A stretch of 64,000 nucleotides of DNA from Artocarpus heterophyllus (taxonomy: Eukaryota; Streptophyta; Magnoliopsida; Rosales; Moraceae): contig CM046327.1 in assembly GCA_025403435.1 (NCBI GenBank), positions 13,880,218 through 13,944,217 on the forward strand, written 5' to 3'. Below are positions 24,661-36,343 of the stretch, piece by piece (position 1 is the first letter of the stretch; each line of letters begins with the position of its first letter). A model generated the notes under the pieces. It was not told the DNA's origin. It worked only from the letters and a program-made list of their open reading frames with translations, and did no database searches. The position numbers and the translations under genes were made by a program.

Positions 24661-27600
24661 AAGCAACATGATAATATACAAATATGCCTAGGGTAAGAGA
24701 TAATTGTGCTGCTTGCCCGCAACATTCGTTAAGGATTGACATATGCCAAACCAGAAGCTTCTCCAATAATTACCACAGTCCAAACGTTTGTAGAGACCTT
24801 TTTACCCTTTCCCTTTTGTCAAATCTCATCCTTCCTCTCTTTTCTCTCTTCTCTCTCTGCTTGTCTCTCTTAGAAGAAGAAACACATAAGACATAGCCAT
24901 GTTCGCTGCTTTGATCTTCGAAAATCCACCTACTAGGCCATAGATAATGTTGCTGCAAAATAAGGTTTCTTGTCTTGAAGAATAGCTCGATTCTTAGAAA
25001 GCCACACGATTCAAGAAAACAGAGATGATAGAAGCCCGCCAAAAAATCTGTAATTGAAAACCAAAAGAGACTTCCATATCATCCTTCCAGAGATCCAAAG
25101 CTAAACTATCTAACTTTTTATCCAAAGCTAAACCATCTAATCTGATTTTAAGGGTTTTTTTTAATTGTTTTAAGCTTCATTTATTTCGAACATAAAGTAA
25201 GTGAGGGATAAAAATGAAATAAGTTTTTCAAATCCAAAAAATAATTTATGTAGTTTTAAAAAATTGAAAAATAAATTGAGAAAAACTTAAAATTAAGAAG
25301 TGTTTTTATGTAATTAATTAATATGTGAGTATATGTGTATATATGTACGTGCATGCAGTATGTGTGTATATAAATATATATACACATAGTTAATCAACGA
25401 ATTATGATTTACTTAGAAAATGGATTCATGTATAGCCCATTTGATTACATAGTTATTTTTCTCATAAAATTTGCACTAAAAATTGATTAGAATTACAAAA
25501 CGTGATTCTAATTACGTCCCAATAATAGGCTACTAGTCATATCATACGTGAGACTCCTTTCAGCCAAAAAAAAAAAACAAAGAAAAAGTGTGGGATCCAT
25601 TGCCCACGATTGGGTTAGTGAGAATTTTCTTTCGTTTTCTGTCCCACCCCCGTTATCTGAAATTCATGTGCTCGTGTTTTGGATAGTTCTGTGAATCATG
25701 GATAGCCTTAGAAAGCCTGCGGGCGGCACGGAAGGGACCAAATCGACAAACTGTGCCCATGTGAACACGGACCCACATGCATTCTCTCAGATGTGCGTGA
25801 TTTAATTTTCTATTGTAATTTAGATCCTTGTCATTTCATAGAATTAATCAGCAGACTATAATATAGCACAATTCCTTAATTTACCGTCAACCCAACACCT
25901 CCCCCACCCTAACAAAAAAAATAATGGTAATAATAAAATAAAATAAAGAAGCCCTTTGTTATTTAACTATTTCACGCCACAAATCAATCGGTCTCGAGTG
26001 CAATGTTTGTGAGGAGATTATAATTTATATCCCTTTCACAAATGCAGAACCGGCGGTGAAAAAAAAAAAAAAAAAAACTGCCAAACCACTCCTACACAGT
26101 TATTTTTATGCCACATCATCAATCCGTGAAACCGTAATTTCAAAACCTTCTGCCCTGCCATATATAATGGTTGGTTTCGGTTTGAATTTTCCCAAATTGC
26201 GGTTTATCAAAGCCAAGTCGCCCTAAGAAACTACGGTTTCAAGCCACTTTGCAGATTCATGTCACATATTATGAAACCCGAATTACACAATATGAATCAT
26301 GATGATTACTTGATGTTGATGACCTCGTTTTAACTTAAGAAAGATAAGTAAATTGATAATAATTATTTTAAAAACATAAAAAAAAATTAATTTTACCTTT
26401 TTAAGCATTTTCCAATAGCCCAAAATTGCCCACTCAACATGGTCCGAAACCCGTCCTTTTGCAAAACCGCACCGCCTACCCGTCAAACAGTTCACATGTT
26501 CAGCCTGAAACAACTAACATAAACAGCAGTGAATAGCATAATCGGCTAAAGGAGTCAAACGCTGTAAAGTATACATGTTGGGTATTCTAATCATTTGGAG
26601 CATATATTTGGTGATGTTACAAGAATGAAAACATGTTTACACGTTGGTTTCTTTTCTTTTTTTTTTTCTTTTTAACCTTTTTAAAGATAGTTGAAGAAAC
26701 AAGAAAAATCCATTTCAAAAGAAAAAAAAAAAAAAAAGAAGAGAAACAATAAGGAAAAAAAGGTGGGATGAGTTGAAATTTGATACTCAGAGAAAGGTCA
26801 ACATCTTTTATCTCAGGTTTTTATTTTATTTTTTTGCTCTGAATCTTTTATCTCAAGTTTGGTTCGGTATAGTTTGATTTCCAAAGGGCATATCGTTAAG
26901 CTATGGCCTATGGGCCAAAAAACAAGTTGACTGCATAATTAACCATTCATGATGGAGAATAAGAGATAATGCAACTCATGAATATACATTACGGGCACGT
27001 CTTATAAAAAAAATACATGATTCTGTTCAAGATAATCATCAGAACAATTTAGGACCAAAGTTTGGTTCTTTTCCGTCATATAGACATGATGTTTATCCGC
27101 AAAAAGATAAGGCATGTAGATAGTCAAACCACAATCTCGTCTGCGCTCGGATTCTTCAAGGGAATAGATACGTGCAATTATCATAAGTGAAAAGTACGTA
27201 CATTTCATAAGGATAAAAGAACCTTAATTATTCAATTCGTCACTAATTTAGGACACATCTATGCTACATAATCCTTAAATCAGTATTTTCAATCTCCTCA
27301 ATGAATCAACATCTTTTTTTACAAAGCAAGTTGTTCACATGATTTGAGCCAGAGATCACCTCAGTCCTACTAATTAGGCTACCACCAACTGGCTGATTAT
27401 TATTTTTTTTTTGAATAAGCAAAAAGTTTATTAAGATAGAAAAAAAGAAAAAAAAACTATTACATGAAAATGATCTACAAATCCATTAAATATTTAAAGT
27501 GGAAAAAGAAAATGTGACCTGTTAAAATTACAAATAATAAAAGAAAGATGAGCAACCTTCAATTATTCAATATAAAATATTGATAAATTTCCATTTTTTA

Positions 27601-28099
27601 TCCTAAAGAATTATTCAACAACTAATATTTTATGAAAGGGAAGTATCAAGAATACGTACACTAAAACATAGGAGAATAACCATATAATATATGGATACTT
27701 GACACCGAAAAATGATCAGATCTACTAGTAAATTTGTATTAAGCATCGAGATGAACATATATACTGAGATTCAACAAAAGTTTTCCAGCTTAGGACACAA
27801 AATATAGAGCACGATAAAGGCTCTTTTAACATGATCACTATGGTCACTCACAACATCACATAGGATCAAACTTACTAGACTTTACCAACCACTATTATAA
27901 AAAGGTGAGGTGGCTACTTTCGTTATTACACGATGACAACATAAACATTGTAAAAATACCCAAAGAAAAGAAAATGGTAGAATCAACATTGCCTTCTTTA
28001 CATCAAAATAAGAACTAAAAACAAGACAAAAAAAAAAAAAAAAAAAAAACTCGAGCCACATGGACAAGATCACCTATACTATAATAACATGATGAAGCT
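24661..28099. other. Spacer, no gene seen
   Basis: AT-rich with long poly(A)/poly(T) runs (about 25566, 26058, 26660, 26720, 28028). Short frames exist, but none has conserved features. A minus-strand frame around 24770-25100 looks faintly like LINE-type sequence but is too short to call. Confidence 0.4.
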
Positions 28100-28212
28100 T
28101 TGGGATCATGGGCCATCACTTTTGTATGCCCAGACAATATCTCTAATATATGACAAATTGGGATCATGGGCGTCACATTTGTAGGCCCAGTCCATATCTC
28201 TAATATATGACC
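28100..28212. repeat. 57-bp tandem duplication
   Basis: TTGGGATCATGGGC(C)..TCAC.TTTGTA..GCCCAG..ATATCTCTAATATATGAC appears twice in a row (about 28100-28156 and 28158-28212) with a few substitutions. Confidence 0.8.
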
Positions 28213-28554
28213 ATTTGTTTTGAGAAAATTAGATGCTATGCCAGACTTTTAAAAGTTATGTTTATTTATGTCATACTTAAAATAATGTATACCACACCAA
28301 CATTTATATTACATGCTAAGTTGTGCCACAAAAAAACATGTGTGATATTTATAAAAAGTAAATGTTAAAAATGAATTTGTAAAAATTTCTTATTTTTAAT
28401 AATACAAGAAATAGCAGATTTTTAAAACTTTTTGAAATAAATAATAGGTTTTAAAGATATTTTTAGTAAATAGCATATTTATGATGTAAATAACTTATTT
28501 ATTGTGAATAAGAGTTATTTATATTATAAACAAAAGAGTAAATAAATTACTTGC

Positions 28555-29155
28555 ACCTTAATCTATTTAATATGTAAATAAGAATTATTTGTATTGTAAA
28601 AAAACAGTAAATAAATTATTTACACCATTAAATTGAGTTTACTATAAAATTTTCAAAATCTAATATTTACCATAATTAATCTTGGAAAAGTTTTATTTAC
28701 TACAGTTTTCATTTTTTTCTTTTAACTTTTAAATTATAACGCCTATTTTAAAGAAAATATTGCATTTGATATATTAATGGATCATATCATGTACAACTTC
28801 AGATCCACTACACGAGGAAGAATTAAGCACATTTATGTGTCAAGTTAAGAGCATGTTTGGTATTACTTCCTACCTTTATACCTTAATCTATTTACTGTAT
28901 AAATAAGGAATAAATAAATTATTTACACCATTAAATTGAGTTTACTACAAAATTTTTAAAGTCGATATTTACCATAATTAATCTTGGAAAATTTCTATTT
29001 ACTATAATTTTCATTTTTTTCTTTTAAATTTTAAATTATAACGCCTTTTTAAAGAAAATATTGCATTTGATATATTAATGGATCAAATCATGTACAACTT
29101 CAGATCCAATACACGAGGAAGAATTAATGTTTGGCATTACTTCCTACCTTTGCTT
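28555..29155. repeat. 325-bp direct tandem duplication
   Basis: Copy 1 starts ACCTTAATCTATTTA at 28555 and copy 2 starts with the same word at 28880. Both pass through TTTACACCATTAAATTGAG, CATAATTAATCTTGGAAAA, AATTATAACGCC and CACGAGGAAGAATTAA and end CTTCCTACCTTT. Copy 2 lacks a few short segments. No coding content. Probably unequal exchange or replication slippage. Confidence 0.85.
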
Positions 29156-29840
29156 TTTTATTTAAAAAAATTGTTCAAATATTGTTGTTAAGAGTGTTAT
29201 TTGTTAAAGGGAAATTTACACTCGCACCCTTTAAATTTACTAATATTATAATAACACTCTTTTAACAGAACTTTAATCACAATATTGCTAACGCCGTTAA
29301 TCCTATAAACTAATAAAAAACAACTTTGGACAATAGACATTATGCAAAAAAACAATGATTTTGCCAAGATGGAAAATGATGCTGCAATTATTGGCAATGA
29401 CAAGACGGAAAATGAATGCCAAATCTAGGCAGACCATTGCGCAGCCCCATTCATGGAAGCACCTTATTAAGTGCAAGAGATGGTTTGTTTGAGATCGTGA
29501 CCTTCAAACTTCAACAACTCGGCATACTGTATTGGCGCTCAAAATTCGTCAAACAAAAAAAAAAATCAATTTACCACATATCAACTCATGCATTATGAGT
29601 AATAAATTGCAAAAAGAAAATAATGAAATAAGCAAATAACAAACATATTTTTGAATGGTGTACGTTGATTGGAGGCAACGTCTACTATGGTTTTTCTTGA
29701 AGGGAGGGATGCTTCACTATGAGAAAAAGAAATTTATAAGAGATCACAAACACTCGTGCCCATAGTTAGACTTGAGGTCACCTCATAGGGATGATGACCC
29801 TCTATTTATAATGTGCAGATGTCAGTTATTTCCTGATTTA
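29156..29840. other. Spacer next to the inverted repeat
   Basis: No gene. On the minus strand ATTATAAATAGAGGGTC (about 29807-29823) is a good TATA-like box followed by leader-like sequence toward lower coordinates. That is consistent with a worn LTR promoter for the minus-strand copia remnants to the right. No paired LTR is seen. Confidence 0.35.
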
Positions 29841-30660
29841 CATGGAACAAATATTATGTAGTTACCTCTTATTTTCTGATTTGAATGGTTTCTTGATTAT
29901 GCTAAGATCTTCTTGTTGATTTTTCCCTTTGAAATTCAAAATAAGAAGCTTCCAAAAGGCAATCCTATGATTCCTAGATTTTAAATAGCTTTGTAGTTAT
30001 CCATTTGCAGGTCGGGCGAGGTCGGCTACCTAGCCGATGAGGATGAGGTCGACCACATAGCTGATTCACTCACCTAGCCAATGAGAATAAGGTCGGCCAT
30101 ATAGCTGATGTGAATAAGGTTGGTCACATAGCTGAAGACGAGGTCACTTAGCTAGCTGACAAGAATAAGGTAGGCCATATAGCTAACGTCACTCACCTAG
30201 CCACGCGAATATGGTGGACCCATATAGCCAAAACGAATATGGTGGGCCACATACTAAAGACGAGGTCGCTCACCTAACTGAAGTGGATCAGGTCGACCAC
30301 ATAGTTGTATGGGATGTACATGAGGGGGCTGCTAAGATGATGGAGAGGTCAAACACCTAGCTTACAATGCGGACAACTGCCAAGATGTCAAAGATAATAT
30401 CAACAGCCTAGTTGATGACCGGCTAACACCCTAGCTGAAAGAGGTTCAGCCAAAGAGACATCATTGCCTTATTCACCTCGATGTCCTATCTGACAAATAG
30501 ATAACTACAAAGCTATTTAAAATACAAGAATCATGAGATTATCTTCCTGAAGCTTCCTTATTTCGAGTTTTAAAGAGAAAAGCCAATGAAAAGATCTTAC
30601 TATAATCGAGAAACTGTTTAAATTGGAAAATAGGAGATAACTACATAATATTTGGTAATG
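29841..30660. repeat. Long imperfect inverted repeat around a minisatellite
   Basis: The arm 29841-30007 reappears as its reverse complement at 30494-30660. Both arms are 167 bp and share AAATATTATGTAGTTA, TTTCT(T/C)GATTAT and TTTTAAATAGCTTTGTAGTT. The middle (30010-30308) holds about ten degenerate units of roughly 27 bp with the core GAGGTCGGCCACATAGCTGA, followed by non-repeated sequence. A transcript through it could fold into a long hairpin. It may be a fold-back element or two LTR fragments in opposite orientation. No ORF. Confidence 0.7.
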
Positions 30661-30689
30661 GAACGAAATCTTCACGCAAACAGAATAAC

Positions 30690-31470
30690 CATAGTAGTTA
30701 TGAAGTAGTATCAGCAAGTGCACGATATTCAACTTCGGTAATGGAACGAGAGATGAGAAATTAAAGAGTTGCCCAAGAAAAATCAATAACCTACGGTGGA
30801 GCGCTTATCACCAAGATTCCCTACCCAAGCAGCATCTGAATAAGCATGGAGTTTTAACGACGAGTGTGCAGAGTAATGAAGACCATGGAAGTGTGTGCCT
30901 TTAATGTATCATAAAAGATAAAAAGAACTGCAACATAATGAGATGTCTGCGGTGAGGCCATGAATTGGCTTACCATGTGAACTGTATATGATATGTTTGG
31001 ATGAGGTATACAAGACTTTCAAGTAGTTGTTGATAAAGAGTGACATCTTTGAGGAGTTCTTCATCAGTGCAACAAGCTTTGCATTTAGCTCAATAGGTGT
31101 ATCCACAATGTGAACTGCATATATGATATGTTTGACGAGTAACAATGAGGTATACAAGACTTCCAACTAGTTGTTGATGAAGAGTGACATCTTTGAGGAG
31201 TTCCCCATCATTGCCACAAAGCTTTGTATTTGGTTCAACATGTGTATCTACGATCTTATTGTTAGTAAGTCCAGCTCGAATGAAACGATCAGACGCATAC
31301 TGACTTGACTAAGGGAATAGCCATTGGAGGAAGAAGATAATTAAAGGCCAAGAAAATAGTTGAAAGTGCCAAGAATTTTCATCTCAAACTACTTGGTGGA
31401 ATGATCTTATCCGAATTATAGTAATGTGATGATTACTGGATGGAGACATCAGTGTCTTGAGAACATATTA
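30690..31470 (-). pseudogene. Copia reverse transcriptase C-terminal half and RNase H remnant (element B)
   Basis: The minus strand reads FEMK-LGT-NYFLGL near 31460, DTPIELNAKL near 31085, and, toward 30690, YIKGT, HAYSDAAWVGNLGDKRSTVG and FFLGNSLIS with TEVEYRALADTTS. These are the standard Ty1/copia RT-RNase H landmarks in the right order, broken by frameshifts and stops (for example a stop where GYCFFLG is expected). A 133-bp tandem duplication (30975-31107, 31108-31245) repeats part of the RT C-terminus. By family position this continues the polyprotein that is interrupted near 33690. Confidence 0.8.
30975..31245. repeat. 133-bp tandem duplication within copia RT
   Basis: Both copies begin ATGTGAACTG, contain AGTGACATCTTTGAGGAGTT and end at (A)TGTGTATC. 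Copy 2 is slightly longer. It duplicates the protein region around the L-x-D-x-T-L-Y-Q-Q-L-V-G-S-L-V-Y landmark, so it arose after the element was already inactive. Confidence 0.8.
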
Positions 31471-31990
31471 AACCTGAACCAAGACAGAATTTAAGTTCTT
31501 GTGCAATTCCGTAACAAAAAATAAGAATTCTATCACATTGATAACTTTATAGATCTTTACCTTAATCCTGAGGTGAAACTTAACTCGCATCTATCTATTA
31601 TGTCTTTTGATTGCTAATGAGTGAAATCTATAAATCCAAGATCAATGTCAGTATATTGGAGACAAAATATTATAGGTAGCTGAGAACACTACCTACAGAT
31701 TTGTAGTCCATAGCTCCTACTAGATAGGCTGATGAGATGATATTCCCATGAGTATTAATTTGGGAACTTAGGTGAAGAGTACGCGCTATTTGATATAGGA
31801 AATCAAATATTATCCAAATCCTCATTTATGATTTGTTCATAAATAGGCCGCCCATTAGAGAATTAATAGAACTCATGGACAAAAAAGTAATTAAAGTGGT
31901 TATACGGAAATCTATGAACGTAGCTCTAATTATAAATATTATTGTGTAATGTATTATCACATGGTAAATGTTTATATCAATAGACGGCCA
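31471..31990. other. Unassigned sequence between copia remnant and LTR-like block
   Basis: No coding similarity recognised. It may be part of the LTR-containing insertion to its right, or AT-rich internal sequence of copia element B. Confidence 0.35.
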
Positions 31991-33033
31991 TGTTGATGAC
32001 ATTTTATTTTCATGGTTTCATATAATTTAAGAGTGTAACATCGATTTCTAATAGTGATACAAATCAAAGTCCAATAATTATTACTAATTTAATTATAAGA
32101 TAATTAAATTATAAACAATTATTGGAGCTTAAATTATTTATGTCCATAGGGTCCCTTACTAGCTGCATAATATTTTTTTAGATGGATCAACAAAAATTTT
32201 CTTGGATTAATTTTGTATATAGGGGCAAAACGGTAATTTCACATAGTAGTCTATTAGGACTATGTGTGACGCCACACACTGGAACTCTAGGAGTACAGGT
32301 GGTGCCACATCCATGGTTTTTAGAGACAAATATCTTACATGATCTTCATGTGACTTATTTGTTATCTTGTCATAGATACATATCTTTTTCAAGAGCAGAA
32401 ATAGATTTTGTAGATAAATTATTTAAATTATTAAATAATTTAAATAATTAAGAAAATCGCAGAAGATATTTCTTTTAAAAGTTGAAATAAATATAATTTC
32501 AATTTGAATTGAAATCTAATTTCAGAAAAAGACTAGATGGCTACAGGATTACACAGTTGAATGTGGTTATGACGCATGTCACACCATCATTGGAAGCTAC
32601 AGATTACGCCTACCATAAGTGGCAGTTGGCATGATCTACTCAAAATCTTGGTGAGATTATGTTTCGACTTCAACTTCTGTGTACCTATAAATAGACTTTG
32701 ACAATTCTATTTTCAGTAGACTTTTCTCTGGCCTCTATTTAGTGCTCTTTGAGCTCTCCTCTTTAGAGTTTAAAGATCCTTTGCTGAGAGAAGCTAGAAG
32801 GAGATTATCCAAGAGAGATCACTGGTGCCCACACACCAGTTGATCCAGAGAGAGAAGAATAGCAAAGAAAATTTGAAGGTTTTGAAACGCTTGATCGTCC
32901 TGAGCTATTACCTAACTCGTTATCGTTTAATTATTGTATATAGCATTATGAGAAGGATCCTAAAAATTTAAGAAAATTTTTAATAGCCTTATTCCGTTGC
33001 ATTTTTTGATATTTTTTTAGGTTCAACCCAACA
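31991..33033 (+). mobile_element. Probable solo LTR inserted in copia element B
   Basis: The block starts TGTTG and ends CAACA (33029-33033), the inverted ends expected of an LTR. In the plus direction it has a TATA-like CCTATAAATAGAC at about 32684, a GAGA-rich leader-like stretch (32760-32880) and a 3' end with CTTATTCCGTTGCATTTTTTGATA, reminiscent of copia LTR ends. About 1.04 kb. A 5-bp target duplication is not visible and the left border is uncertain. The 89-codon plus frame at 32182-32451 within it has no protein features. Confidence 0.4.
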
Positions 33034-33050
33034 CAATTGTCATAGATAAA

Positions 33051-33667
33051 TAATACCGGCTCAACTCCCAAGCAACTTAAGCAATTATTTAAGGCCCCAT
33101 ATTTTTAGGCATTGATTAAGGTCCCACTTCGTAAGAGTTGGAATAACAATAGCCTATTTTTTAGGCATTAGTTTATTAATTTTTAAAACAATTAAAATAA
33201 CTAATAAATTCTCTGATGATGCATTGAAACTCCTTTTTGAGATATCAAATGTGTAATAAAAAAATGCCAAGCATAAATCAACCAGTAAAAGTGGAGCACT
33301 CTTCATTTTTTTTTGGGAAAAAAAATCACTCTTCAAATATTTTTAAATATCAAATCGGTTTTTCAAATATCAAACCACTCTTTTTTTTTTCACAAGAAAA
33401 AAATAATTCCTTCCTCTAAAAAAATGAAAAGGCCTAATTAACATACTTCAAATAACATTTTTGATAAACATATTTACAAGAGAAATACAAATAAACAGCT
33501 TTTTTAGAAGTAGGAAAAACCCAAAAAATACGTTTTTCAATTTTCAGCATGTAATTTTTCAGTCTTTTGACATTTTACAATTATTTAACTCTAATAAAAT
33601 ACAAAAATTGTGAAAACTCCTCTTTAAAATTTTTGCCAAGGCCCCATAATACCTAAAGCTGGCTCTG
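33051..33667. mobile_element. hAT-type non-autonomous element (617 bp) with 8-bp TSD
   Basis: The termini are imperfect inverted repeats: left ..ACCGGCTCAACT..AAGGCCCCATA, right (complement) CAGAGCCAGCTTTAGG..TATGGGGCCTTGG. It is flanked by TAGATAAA (33043-33050) and TAGATGAA (33668-33675), an 8-bp target duplication with one mismatch as expected for hAT. The internal sequence is AT-rich with no transposase. It interrupts the RT region of copia element B. Confidence 0.6.
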
Positions 33668-33675
33668 TAGATGAA

Positions 33676-34725
33676 CTAAACTTTGAGAACCACGCAGAAG
33701 GAGCTTGTTTAAGCTCAGAATACCGCATGACAAAAGATACGAAGATGCTTTGATATGGCACCATAATACCGATATCATTATGCTCAATACCGTACACCAA
33801 GAAACAACATTTATGCTCATGTGGTTGTAATAGAACAAAACAAGCACATCCAAAGACTCCAAGATGGTTATATGCTAGAGGAGTTCCATAAAGGTGCTCA
33901 CATAGAGATTGACTTGCAATAACTGAAAATGGAGTGCGGTTCATTATATAAATAACTATTAATGCAACTTCTCCTCAAAAAGGCTGAGGAATATTTGTAA
34001 GGATGACCATATTCCAAACATATTTTAAGATCTATCTATGTTTTCGTTCAGCTTGACCATTTTGTTGTGAGGTTAACAGACAAGAACATTCTGAAATAGT
34101 CCCATTTTGTTGAAGAAAAGTGGGAAAGTTTCCCTTACTTGTATTCTAAGGCATTCCTAGGGTGGAAACCTTAATAGTTTTTTTATAGTTACATTTGAAC
34201 CACTTTTAGTTTTTATTTTTTATTTTTTATTTTTTTGTAAATGTTAAACCATTCAAAGCGACAATGAAACAAGTATCTGAGTGAAACGAGAAAAATCATG
34301 AATAAAAATGACAAAATATCTCGAACCTCCCATGGTTGAAATGTGTGATGGACCTCAAACATTAGAATGAGCTAAATCAAATAATTCTAAAGCAACAAAA
34401 GTACTTCTGTTAAAAAGAAAAACAGTTTGTTTGCCAAATTTATAAGACATCCAATCAAAATGTTTAGAAGAAATTGATCCTAATAACCCACTGGAGATTA
34501 AAGGTTGAAGAAGAGAAAGAGATGCGTATCCTAAGATAGAATGCCAAAGACGTTAATGCAGTATTTGCGACACCGGTTTGTATAAATGCAACAACTTTTA
34601 AAGGAACCTGAAGATGAGACAGAGAATGCCAACAACTTTCTACGGTCTGTCCCAATAATCTGATGACCCCGCGGATCCTGCACAACGCAACCAGTAGAGG
34701 AGAAATGAACATCGTATCACAACAG
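33676..34725 (-). pseudogene. Copia integrase and RT start remnant (element B)
   Basis: Minus-strand fragments in order: FSSTGCVVQDPRG (before the pre-integrase domain, about 34700), FVALELFDLAHSNVWGPSHI with STMGGSRYFVIFIHDFSRFT (integrase core start, about 34400-34250), NRTPFSVI..LYGTPLAYNHLGVFGCACF (integrase C-terminal part, 33944-33850), and LKQAPSAWFSKFSS (RT, about 33690). Pieces are missing between integrase core and C-terminus and before RT, so internal deletions occurred. In FIHD a His replaces an Asp. Dead element. Confidence 0.8.
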
Positions 34726-34727
34726 CT

Positions 34728-34973
34728 TTATAGCGCTCTTCCACTGGGCTTCAATTTGAGACGATAGACCCATTTGCAGCCTATGATCTTCGAGGCAGCA
34801 GAGGTAGGAAGCACGGACCACGTCTGGTTATGATGAAATGCTAAAATTTCAGCATGCATGGCAGCTCGCCTCTCAGGAATAGCACAAGCTTGCTTCATTG
34901 AGGTAGGCTTAGAAACAATTTTGTGAAGCAAAGCTTTAGGCCAAAAAGTACCATCTTTTGATATCGTCTTCAT
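34728..34973 (-). pseudogene. Copia A reverse transcriptase N-terminal fragment
   Basis: The frame reads MHAEILAFHHNQTWSVLPTS then KIIGCKWVYRLKLK. The family pattern is M..E..AL..N.TW.LVP.......I.GCKWV.R.K....G. It is the first quarter of the RT domain. The YVDD catalytic box is not present because the element ends here. Confidence 0.8.
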
Positions 34974-35040
34974 GGGATGTATGTTGGAAGGAGCTGGGGC
35001 CCTATAAATTCAGAGAAGCTAAGAGGAGGGGCATGCAATG

Positions 35041-36297
35041 TTAGAACGAACCATCTGTAATATCCAAAGTAGTGGTAAGTTGTTCATGTGCAAGTGTTAT
35101 GAGACTGTTGTTAAGTGGTGTAGAGGGAGGAGAGGAATTGGAGAGTGTGGTGGAACATTGTGAAGAAGAGGAAGGGGAAGGAGTTAGGGAAGAAGAAGAG
35201 GTAGATAGAGAAGTGGTGACAAACACGAGATGGGTGTTGAAAGTGGTGAAATCAGGTGGAAGGAGAGTGGCAGAGAACAAAGAAGGGGTGAATGGTGGAG
35301 AAGAGGAAGATGGGGAAGGGTGAAGAAAAGAGAAAGGAAAGGCATGTTCCTTGAAAATAACATGCCATGAGACAAAAATTTTGCCAGTAGGAATATGAAG
35401 ACACTGATAGCCTTTGTGTTGTGAGCTATGCCCTATGAAAACACATTCAGCCGATCGAAACTCAAGTTTATTATGATTATGGGGCCTCAAATAAGGGAAA
35501 CACGCGCAACCATAGGACTAGGGAGCCAGTGAATTAAGTACGCACTCACCTGGAAAGCATATGGCCACAAGGACAAAGGAACAGAGCTATAAGCTAGAAG
35601 GCTTAATCCCATTTCAACATGTTTATTTTTTTCTCTCAACTCGGCCATTTTGCTTTGGTGTGTAAGGACATGCTACTTTGTAAAGAACACCATTGGAGGC
35701 AAGCAAAGATGAAAATAGTTCGGAATTCACCACCCCAATCACTTTGTAATGTTTTGATTTTGGTGTCAAATTGAGTCTCAACAGTTGTTTTAAATTTGGC
35801 AAAAACAGGAAATGCTTCCTCTTTAGTATTGAGAAGATATAGCCAAGTGAAACAGGAATCAATAAACAATACAAAATATCGAACTCCAGTGATTAAATTA
35901 ATAGGAGAAGCACCAATAAGTCAGAGCATACAAGTTCAAATGGCTTTGAAGCTTTAGACTTCAACAATTCAAAAGGTAATCTATGACTTTTAGCTGACTA
36001 ACAAGAATTGTAAAATTCAATATGAGAGTTTGCACTCGTGATTACAAGAGCTTAAAACTCTAGAGACAACTCAAGAAGCAGAATGTCCCAATCTGGCAAG
36101 CAAAAGTTTGGAATCTTGATTTGAAGCAATAAAAGCGTAAGAGGATTGTGATGAGGAGAGTGGCTGGCAGGATTGATTGTGGAGGAGGAGGGGCTTGAAA
36201 GTTTGTAAAGACCTTGATCAAGTTGCCCTAAAGATGTGTGATATTTTAATGTTTGTCCTTCACAAGAAAAAATTGTAATGAAATTCAACAATACCAT
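35041..36297 (-). pseudogene. Copia A integrase (pre-integrase, core, C-terminal part)
   Basis: Pieces on the minus strand: GQTLKYHTSLGQLDQGLYKL (GAG-pre-integrase), LLLARLGHSAS, INLITGVRYFVLFIDS, FKTTVETQFDTKIKTLQSDW with GGEF, CPYTPKQNGRVERK, then RSAECVFIGHSSQHKGYQCL of the C-terminal region. The second catalytic Asp-Asp pair of FIDD reads FIDS and the frame shifts repeatedly, so it cannot encode an active integrase. A Ser/Pro-rich stretch follows at about 35330-35100 before the RT. Confidence 0.85.
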
Positions 36298-36343
36298 TAT
36301 TATTTGAACACAATTTGGTGTGCTGACAAGATTCTATAAAATC

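Noticed and set aside
24770..25100. Possible LINE-like coding scrap on the minus strand
   Set aside because: A few residues hint at the region near LINE RNase H domains, but stops break it and no catalytic motif is visible.
32182..32451. 89-codon plus-strand ORF in the LTR-like block
   Set aside because: Lies upstream of the TATA-like box within a probable LTR. No protein landmarks.
35072..35323. Glu/Val-rich 83-codon plus-strand ORF
   Set aside because: It is the complement of the Ser/Pro-rich linker of the copia A polyprotein on the minus strand.
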